Source: an uncultured Bacteroidota bacterium
GTDB taxonomy: Bacteria > Bacteroidota > Bacteroidia > Chitinophagales > Chitinophagaceae
DNA: 64,000 nt
Direction of reading: 5' to 3'
NCBI GenBank assembly: GCA_903835005.1
Contig: CAILLK010000125.1
Coordinates: 19,282 to 83,281, forward strand
Positions 28,136 through 33,548 of this stretch are shown piece after piece. A model generated the notes under the pieces. The model worked only from the letters and a program-made list of their open reading frames with translations, had not been told where the DNA came from and made no database searches. Numbering within the stretch: position 1 is the stretch's first letter; each line of letters starts with the position of its first letter. The translations under genes were made by a program, and so were the position numbers.

Positions 28136-28181
28136 CAAACATCCTTATCAATAACTATAAACATATAATCCCTTCAGGATT
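28136..28181. repeat. 46-bp dispersed repeat, copy 1
   Basis: Matches 38580-38625 over 46 bp with about two differences (CAAACAT, CTTATCAATAACTA, AACATATAATCCCTTCAGGATT). It ends in a small hairpin AATCC-CTTCA-GGATT. The same context (a GATTACC segment about 40-90 bp earlier) recurs in both copies, so this is part of a larger degenerate interspersed repeat. Confidence 0.75.
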
Positions 28182-28302
28182 ATTATTGTACCATAAAATT
28201 GAGCATCATAGAGCCTATTAAGCCAGCGGACTCATGTTAACCTCTCTTCGGTATGCCTGGCCCCTGGTGCTTTGCTTCTGCCTTGAAAAAAGGCAGCCTC
28301 CG

Positions 28303-28444
28303 GAAAAGGCCTTTTGTTTGGTTATCCCATTGTTTTTAAAAAACGTAATGGGATAAGGAAAAACGCTGAAACCCTTGCTGGTGAATGATATAAATAAATT
28401 TCCGATTATCTCATTTTATCCCATTCTTTGCGGGATTGGGAATT
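28303..28444. repeat. 142-bp direct repeat, copy 2
   Basis: Second copy of the element at 27893-28034, same orientation, offset by 410 bp. A hairpin CTGCCTT-GAAAA-AAGGCAG lies just before it (about 28279-28297). Confidence 0.85.
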
Positions 28445-28670
28445 GGGGAATTTCGTTTCGGTGAGTTTCTCTGGTGCTTTACTTCAACAATGAAAAAAGA
28501 GCGGGAACGCTTTCCTCCTCCATCGCTCCCTCTATCCATCCAACCAGCGTATCCAATTTAATTGCTTCATTTTAATAGCGTTTAGCAGAATTCTTCGATT
28601 TAGCGTACAAAGGTGAAATGCATTTTTCATAGCGCCAATTAAAGATTACATGATGTACCGTATGCTGTAC
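28445..28670. other. Non-coding spacer in the accessory island
   Basis: Nothing recognisable. No frame with domain similarity was found on either strand, and base composition shifts from mixed to AT-rich toward the reverse transcriptase gene. Confidence 0.4.
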
Positions 28671-28697
28671 ATGACAGTACGTTTTTCGTACTGTCAT
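28671..28697. repeat. 27-bp operator-like palindrome, copy 2
   Basis: ATGACAGTAC, 7-nt spacer, GTACTGTCAT: a perfect 10-bp inverted repeat (11 bp counting spacer edges). It shares TACATGACAGTACG and the following run ATAAAACTT-TTTTT with copy 1 at 914-940. Further GTAC motifs precede it. It stands about 340 bp before the reverse transcriptase gene and no HTH gene adjoins it. Confidence 0.65.
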
Positions 28698-28913
28698 AAA
28701 ACTTTTTTTGGTGGAAAACGTGGGTTATTTAATTGAAGAGCAGAGTGCTAGATATGGGCTTATGTTTGCTTTGTGTGAGTGGGCGAAAGTGAAGGTTGGA
28801 TTGGGGGTTGGAGTGGAGAAATGATTAGTAAAAATAATGCGATTAATGCACTATAATGCTTTTATGTTATCTCAGCCATATAATACGGCGAGTTACCTAA
28901 TGTATAGTATTTC

Positions 28914-28944
28914 GTTGTACCTTGCTTTATATAATTTAGGTTTG
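28914..28944 (+). promoter_or_regulatory. Promoter of the reverse transcriptase operon
   Basis: GTTG at 28914-28917 and TAGGTTTG at 28937-28944 match the Bacteroidota -33 and TAnnTTTG -7 boxes with a 19-bp spacer. Transcription would start near 28950 and give a leader of about 85 nt that includes the 28-nt palindrome. Confidence 0.6.
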
Positions 28945-28986
28945 CTGAAAGAAAGCTAAAAAATGCCCGAAATATCAGCCATACAT

Positions 28987-29014
28987 GCTATTGTTGGTGT
29001 ACACCAACAATAGC
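28987..29014. promoter_or_regulatory. Perfect 28-nt palindrome in the leader of the RT gene
   Basis: Two 14-nt arms, GCTATTGTTGGTGT and its exact complement, meet without a loop. It ends 22 bp before the RT ATG and lies downstream of the predicted transcription start. It could be an operator bound by a repressor or, as RNA, a hairpin near the ribosome-binding region. There is no T-run, so it is not a simple terminator. Confidence 0.7.
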
Positions 29015-29036
29015 GGAAAAAATTTAAAATAGATTT

Positions 29037-30395
29037 ATGAGATTGACCTCGTACTTTGATATCAAATATTTAACTGGCATTTACACCGATAACCTAAGTA
29101 ATGCAAAAGCTAAAGGAATAGACAAGTTAAATTCAATAGCTGATGTTAAAAGCGTAAGTAGAATAATTAAAAATAAAGTGCTATCTAATACTTACCATTT
29201 TACACCTTATTTGGAAATTTTAAAGCTTAAAGGTAGAAATAAAATTCCTAGAGTGATTTCAATTCCTACAATAAGAGATAGAATTGTCTTAATATCACTT
29301 AAAGAGTTATTGCATGATGCCTTTCCTGAATGCATTAATAATAAACTTCCTAATAAATATATCCGAGAAATAAAGGAATATCTATCAACTCCTGATGTTC
29401 ATTTTCTTAAGCTCGACATTAAGCATTTTTATGATACTATTAATCGAGAACTATTACTCGAAAAATTAGCTAAAAAAATTAAAAATAAAGCAATTATAGA
29501 TTTGATTGAAAAGGCAATTTCAACTCCATCTGTTCCAAATCATACATCAACATCTGCATATAACAAATATAAAACCATGGAAGGTATTCCTCAGGGTTTA
29601 TCTATATCTAATATTCTTGCACAAATATATTTATACAATTTCGATCAATTAATTAATAAAAGAAAATATTTTTATCGTCGATATGTAGATGATATTTTGG
29701 TTTTAAATGAGGGAGAAATTTCTAATTACAAATATGTAAATCTCCAAAAAGCGTTAGCGAATATTCATCTAAAAGTGAATGATGAGAAATATGCCCAAGG
29801 ACATATAAGCCAGGGATTTACTTTTTTAAGCTATAAGATTAAAGAAAATGGTATTTCAATTGCAGATAATAATATACAAATATTTTTAAGAAGAATTGCC
29901 GGGAAATTTACATGGTTTAAAAATGGATATAGAGATAAAAACAAACGTCCTGAATGGATAACGACCGATCGGCGATTTAAAGAAGTTTTTATGGAAGAAC
30001 TCAATGAATCAATTACTGGAATAATTTCTTTAAAACGAAACTATGGATGGTTATTTTATTTTTCGGAAATGGATGATAAAGCACTTTTATTTAAGCTCGA
30101 CAAAATAATTCAATCATTTTTCATAAAAATGAAAGAATTCGAACATAAGGTTCCTCCGAATTTGAAAAAATTGACCCGTGCTTATTATGTGATCAAATTC
30201 GAAAAGAATAAAAACTATATTTCCAACTATGATGTTTATGATACAATTAGGCAAAAAAGAAAGTTTCTTGTTTTTAGAGGTTGGATAAACTCTACGATAC
30301 AATATTCCGACAAAGCAATAGAAACCCTTTTTAATAAATACATAGCCAGACAAATAAAAAATGTTGAACAAGACATTGGATATGGTTACTTTTGA
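29037..30395 (+). CDS. Reverse transcriptase, probable defence-associated (UG/DRT-like)
   Basis: 452 residues. RT motifs in order: AKGIDKLN (26-32), IPRVISIPTIRDRIVL (70-85), LKLDIKHFYDTI with the first catalytic Asp127, GIPQGLSISN (183-192), YVDD with Asp218 and Asp219, and FTFLSYKIKENG (261-272). Residues 280-452 are a basic helical thumb/C-terminal part with no maturase or endonuclease motif. Group II intron RNA is not evident around it, and the retron VTG motif is absent, so I favour a UG/Abi-type RT. The gene is strongly AT-rich compared with neighbours, a sign of transfer. Five bases after the stop begins a structured RNA element, then a SLATT gene on the same strand, implying one operon. 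Confidence 0.9.
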   Translation: MRLTSYFDIKYLTGIYTDNLSNAKAKGIDKLNSIADVKSVSRIIKNKVLSNTYHFTPYLEILKLKGRNKIPRVISIPTIRDRIVLISLKELLHDAFPECINNKLPNKYIREIKEYLSTPDVHFLKLDIKHFYDTINRELLLEKLAKKIKNKAIIDLIEKAISTPSVPNHTSTSAYNKYKTMEGIPQGLSISNILAQIYLYNFDQLINKRKYFYRRYVDDILVLNEGEISNYKYVNLQKALANIHLKVNDEKYAQGHISQGFTFLSYKIKENGISIADNNIQIFLRRIAGKFTWFKNGYRDKNKRPEWITTDRRFKEVFMEELNESITGIISLKRNYGWLFYFSEMDDKALLFKLDKIIQSFFIKMKEFEHKVPPNLKKLTRAYYVIKFEKNKNYISNYDVYDTIRQKRKFLVFRGWINSTIQYSDKAIETLFNKYIARQIKNVEQDIGYGYF

Positions 30396-30399
30396 GAAC

Positions 30400-30517
30400 G
30401 GGGGCTACTTCCATTTATGGGACTTGCTAAAACAAGTATAACTACTATGTTCTCTTAGAAGCACTGATTTCCTGTTAAGGGAAAAATTGCGTTTGTATAT
30501 CAAGTAGCCCCCTTTTT
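30400..30517 (+). ncRNA. Structured non-coding RNA between RT and SLATT genes
   Basis: GGGGGCTACTT (30400-30410) pairs perfectly with AAGTAGCCCCC (30502-30512), closing 91 nt; TTTTT follows directly. Inside are hairpins CCAT-TT-ATGG (30411-30420), ACTTG-CTAAAA-CAAGT (30422-30437), TTCT-CTT-AGAA (30450-30460, loosely) and TTTCC-TGTTAAG-GGAAA (30468-30484). The segment 30438-30449 between hairpins reads ATAACTACTATG, with a short direct repeat ACTACTA, and seems unpaired. The layout fits a dedicated RNA, either template or cofactor for the RT; the outer stem plus T-run could also act as a leaky terminator before the SLATT gene. Prediction from pairing by eye; no covariation tested. Confidence 0.75.
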
Positions 30518-30528
30518 AAAATTTGAAT

Positions 30529-31131
30529 ATGGAAAATGAAATAAATAGGTGGTGGAAAAAGTTGTGGGAAACACGAGGCTGTAGATTTAATGCTGCCAAA
30601 CGGATGGAAATGAATGAAAAGTGGTCAACCATAACTATAAGCTTTGTTTCAGTTTATATCATTGCCATAAACCTTGTTGTTTATTTGAAAAATAGACCAG
30701 CAATATTGACGGAAGAATTAATAACAATGTCCACTATTTCCTTGTCAATTTTAGTAATAGTTATATCAATAATCTTGTCTACTAGAGATTACAAAATTAA
30801 AGCCCATAAATACAATAATTGCGGTATGGATTTAAGTCGACTTTATGATAAAGTTTGTTTATGGAAAACAGATATCGCAAGTGTTCAAAAAACAGATATT
30901 ATTTCATTAATTTCCGATTATAATACTATACTTGAAACTTATGATCTCAATCATGATAGGATTGATTATATGGTTTTTAAGAGCCAGAACCTTTCAGCAT
31001 ATAAATTAAAATACCCGTTAGGTTTTAGGTTTTATGTATGGATGATTTCAACATTTAGCTTACTTAAATATTTGGTGTTTATATTTCTTCCTTTGATTAT
31101 TTTAATAATTTACTTCTTAATCTCAAAGTAA
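30529..31131 (+). CDS. SLATT-domain membrane protein, predicted effector of the RT system
   Basis: 200 residues from the ATG at 30529 (a TTG two codons upstream is less likely). It begins MENEINRWWKKLWETRGCRF and NAAKRMEMNEKW, the amphipathic and charged start typical of SLATT proteins. Two transmembrane helices follow (about 33-53 and 66-84), then a cytosolic helical part with AHKYNNCGMDLSRLYDKV, and a long hydrophobic C-terminus (about 167-199). SLATT proteins are predicted pore-forming effectors of anti-phage systems, and one SLATT family is known to be encoded next to reverse transcriptases. Here it is separated from the RT only by the structured RNA and shares its AT-rich composition. 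Confidence 0.8.
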   Translation: MENEINRWWKKLWETRGCRFNAAKRMEMNEKWSTITISFVSVYIIAINLVVYLKNRPAILTEELITMSTISLSILVIVISIILSTRDYKIKAHKYNNCGMDLSRLYDKVCLWKTDIASVQKTDIISLISDYNTILETYDLNHDRIDYMVFKSQNLSAYKLKYPLGFRFYVWMISTFSLLKYLVFIFLPLIILIIYFLISK

Positions 31132-31168
31132 CATTGACTTCAATCTTTCAAATATCACATCAATACCT

Positions 31169-31336
31169 ACTGGTCTAAGATTAAATACTTAAGAAAAAAA
31201 GGATAATGGTCGCACCATCCCGCTAAGACCGATTATGTTGCATCGATCTTCTAGCTATTTGTGTTCTACCCTAGCACCTTAAACTATAACAGCCTGACGT
31301 AACTCCAACTTTTACATTGGCGATAGCCAGACATAA
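31169..31336. repeat. Two-block intergenic element, copy A
   Basis: Starts with ACTGGTCTAAG (31169-31179) and ends with GGCGATAGCCAGAC followed by ATAA (31319-31336). The same two blocks bound the element at 32461-32562, while the middle parts differ in length and sequence apart from a short CCTAG. Each copy lies a short distance after a gene end. The surrounding 31132-31428 has no coding frame; a GC-richer patch follows (about 31360-31400). Confidence 0.6.
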
Positions 31337-31428
31337 GATTGTCCTATACTTTGTAAAGGGCAGGAAGTGAGGTCTCAGCTGGGCCAACAACCAGAATAAT
31401 TTTATTTTTAAAAAAATTGATATTATCA

Positions 31429-31461
31429 TTTGGTTTTGTGGTAAATATTTTTTTATATTTG
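31429..31461 (+). promoter_or_regulatory. Promoter of the Lys-rich secreted peptide gene
   Basis: TTTG (31429-31432) and TATATTTG (31454-31461) match the Bacteroidota -33 and -7 boxes with a 21-bp gap. The start codon is 37 bp downstream. One of the clearest promoters in the window. Confidence 0.65.
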
Positions 31462-31498
31462 TAGTGACACATAAATTTTAATAATAAAAACAAAGCAT

Positions 31499-31735
31499 AT
31501 GAAAAACAAGTTCATGTTAATTTTATTAAGTACAGTGCTTGCATTGCCTGCCCTAGGGCAAAATACAAAATCAAGTAAATCCACTGCTAAAATCGTCAAG
31601 AAAGAAGCTAAGGCTGAAAAGAAGGAAACTAAAGCCGATAAAAAAGAAACGAAATCCATCAAAAAAGAAACGAAAGCCGCAGAAAATGACAATAAAAAGG
31701 GCGGCGGGCATGAGGGAAGAGGTAGAGGAAAATAA
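31499..31735 (+). CDS. Small secreted Lys/Glu-rich repeat protein
   Basis: 78 residues. A clean signal peptide (MKNKFMLILLSTVLALPALG, cleavage before QN) is followed by a low-complexity region with a repeating KKETKxx unit: AEKKETKAD, KKETKSI, KKETKAA; it ends in a Gly-rich KGGGHEGRGRGK tail. Very basic, probably unfolded, exported to the periplasm or beyond. No family known to me. It has its own promoter and stands between the SLATT gene and a membrane protein gene inside the accessory island. Similar Lys-rich exported peptides occur widely in Bacteroidota without known function. Confidence 0.65.
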   Translation: MKNKFMLILLSTVLALPALGQNTKSSKSTAKIVKKEAKAEKKETKADKKETKSIKKETKAAENDNKKGGGHEGRGRGK

Positions 31736-31783
31736 GAATATGTATTATCACAATATGACGCTTTTAATAATTGTGAATAAAGA

Positions 31784-32389
31784 ATGAAATTCCATTTGCA
31801 TCTTAAATGGATACAACCGCTTCGCAAAGCAGTTATTGATTTTTTGCGGACTATATTTTTATTGGATCTTGCACCAAATGAAAGAACAGCAGGCTATGCT
31901 TTTTACGTTTCTTTGATTTCGATTTTATTGACAATCCGTCAGATAAATTTACAGGCCCAAACAGCAAAGGATTCCGTCAGACCACTAATATCTATTCATC
32001 GTGTAGATGATGGCGTATATGGTTTTAGAGTTGTAAATGAAGGAATAGGTCCTGCAATTGTATTTGATGCTTTCTATCTGTTTAAGGGTAAACGTGTAGA
32101 TCTAGGTAATTCTATATTTGATATTGCTGACTCTATAAAGCAACGATTTTGGGTTCTTGATGATAGTCTGCATTGGGAAAAAATAGAGATTCAAGATATT
32201 TATAGACCTGGAGTTGATCACTGGCTTTTAAAAGTATCAGAGAAATGTATTGATAGGAACAAATTTTTATTATTTGCCGATAGCTTAAATCTTCTCGTAA
32301 GATATAGGTCTATATGCCATGATACTTTTGTTTCTTGTTATTCAACAAAAAATTTACCAAATGAATATTCGAAACTCAATTTCGACTAA
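31784..32389 (+). CDS. Hypothetical membrane-anchored protein in the accessory island
   Basis: 201 residues. The N-terminus is amphipathic; a transmembrane helix lies at about 38-52 (GYAFYVSLISILLTI), then QINLQAQTAKDSVRPLISIHRVDD, the entry to a beta-rich domain with VYGFRVVNEGIGPAIVFDAFYLF. The N-x-G-x-GPA segment recurs in many uncharacterised proteins that carry one N-terminal helix and a sandwich domain. No catalytic residues can be named. AT-rich like the RT and SLATT genes, 48 bp after the Lys-rich peptide gene, and followed by a hairpin and the second copy of the two-block element. A role in the neighbouring defence locus is possible but unsupported. Confidence 0.6.
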   Translation: MKFHLHLKWIQPLRKAVIDFLRTIFLLDLAPNERTAGYAFYVSLISILLTIRQINLQAQTAKDSVRPLISIHRVDDGVYGFRVVNEGIGPAIVFDAFYLFKGKRVDLGNSIFDIADSIKQRFWVLDDSLHWEKIEIQDIYRPGVDHWLLKVSEKCIDRNKFLLFADSLNLLVRYRSICHDTFVSCYSTKNLPNEYSKLNFD

Positions 32390-32410
32390 TTAAATACCTA
32401 CCCCGTTGAG

Positions 32411-32435
32411 CCTAATGTTAGCAGAGAACATTAGG
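32411..32435 (+). terminator. Hairpin after the island membrane protein gene
   Basis: CCTAATGTT-AGCAGAG-AACATTAGG is a perfect 9-bp stem with a 7-nt loop, 21 bp beyond the stop codon. No T-run follows, so it may be a transcript-end stabiliser rather than an intrinsic terminator. Confidence 0.4.
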
Positions 32436-32460
32436 AAATGTAAATAATACTCCGTCTACT

Positions 32461-32562
32461 ACTGGTCTAAGGTTATAAACAAAATTAAAAAAATAAAAAC
32501 TGGTTTGCACTGGTCCTAGCCTGCAATTACACCTGCCTTTGAACCGGCGATAGCCAGACTTA
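32461..32562. repeat. Two-block intergenic element, copy B
   Basis: ACTGGTCTAAG at its start and GGCGATAGCCAGAC then TTAA at its end (32546-32562), as in 31169-31336, but the interior is about 65 bp shorter. The GGC-GATA-GCC core is a tiny hairpin in both copies. It marks the right edge of the AT-rich island; the housekeeping YihY gene follows. Confidence 0.6.
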
Positions 32563-32620
32563 ATGTATATCTACTCTACTCTTTTTTAAGGAAGAAATAC
32601 TTTATAATGGGTGCGGCCAG

Positions 32621-33532
32621 CTAATCATTCCCCAACTCCCCGAGGAGAATGCTTACATTGAGCAGATAACCCATGAGCATAATCAGGGTATTGATCCATA
32701 CCCACACCATAAAGGCTATAAGGGTGCCGATGGAGCCATAGAGTTTGTTGTAATTGAGAAAGTGATTGACGAGGAAGAAGAATATAGATGTGGCGATAAC
32801 AGATACAAGCGTGGCAAATACAGAGCCGGTGGATACAAACCTAAACTTATGCTTGAGCGACGGGCCGTAGGTGTAGATAACTGATATAGCGGTAAAGACC
32901 AGCAGCGCCAGAATGAAGAAACTCACCATTTTCACCATCAGCACACTGTGGAAGGTACGGGTGATATAGGGGTTCAGGTCGCGGCTCTGGAAGATGAGCA
33001 CTGCCAGACCGGCTATAATAATAACAAGCAGCACAACAGTAAGGCCTATGGCCCGCCAGCGCCGCTCAAAGCCTGTGCGCCTGACATACAGGCTGATGAT
33101 CTTATCGAAGCTGCGCATCAGCCCCATTATGCCATTGGACGAGAAAAAAAGCACCAGCACTATGCCATACCCCAGCACATCCTGGTGCCGCTTGCCCATA
33201 AAATCGCTCACCACGCCATGCACATTATTGTAGATATTCTGATTGGGCGAAAGCAGCCGGAGCACATTGAGGAAGGTGGGTTCCACGTTATTGAACCGCA
33301 GGTAGGGCAAAATAGAAAACAGCAGCAGAAAGGTGGGCGGCATTGCCATCAGGAAGTTGTAGGTGACAGCCGCGGCGCGCTCCTGCAGGCCCAGCACCTT
33401 CCACTCCCGAACAAAGTACTTGCCCACCACAAACAATGAAGAACCATTAAAACCGGGCAAGACTATGCGGTGCGCTACTCTCTGGAAATAACGCACAGGA
33501 ATATACTTTTTAACAGGGGTTGTTTCAGGCAT
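32621..33532 (-). CDS. YihY/BrkB-family inner-membrane protein
   Basis: 303 residues with about six transmembrane helices. The family's signature region is seen at LQERAAAVTYNFLMAMPPTFLLLFSILPY, followed by a glycine-containing loop and later WRAIGLTVVLLVIIIAG and LYGSIGTLIAFMVWVW. YihY/BrkB proteins were once called ribonuclease BN in error; their role is unknown, with proposals of transport or envelope function. It ends a likely operon: its start is 16 bp downstream of the DPP-IV stop codon, so the two are co-transcribed. Confidence 0.88.
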   Translation of the reverse strand: MPETTPVKKYIPVRYFQRVAHRIVLPGFNGSSLFVVGKYFVREWKVLGLQERAAAVTYNFLMAMPPTFLLLFSILPYLRFNNVEPTFLNVLRLLSPNQNIYNNVHGVVSDFMGKRHQDVLGYGIVLVLFFSSNGIMGLMRSFDKIISLYVRRTGFERRWRAIGLTVVLLVIIIAGLAVLIFQSRDLNPYITRTFHSVLMVKMVSFFILALLVFTAISVIYTYGPSLKHKFRFVSTGSVFATLVSVIATSIFFFLVNHFLNYNKLYGSIGTLIAFMVWVWINTLIMLMGYLLNVSILLGELGND

Positions 33533-33548
33533 CGGAGGGCTACGTTGT

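Noticed and set aside
28671..28697. Intrinsic terminator in the RT island
   Set aside because: Low-GC stem, T-run only after an A-run, and a matching copy near an HTH gene; better explained as a protein-binding site.
28860..30512. Classical retron (msr-msd upstream of RT)
   Set aside because: No a1/a2-bounded msr-msd is visible upstream and the RT has no VTG motif; the stem-closed RNA is downstream. Not fully excluded.
31169..32562. Integron attC sites around cassettes
   Set aside because: No GTTRRRY/RYYYAAC core pairs with matching inner stems could be found, and no integrase is in the window; kept only as an unexplained repeated element.
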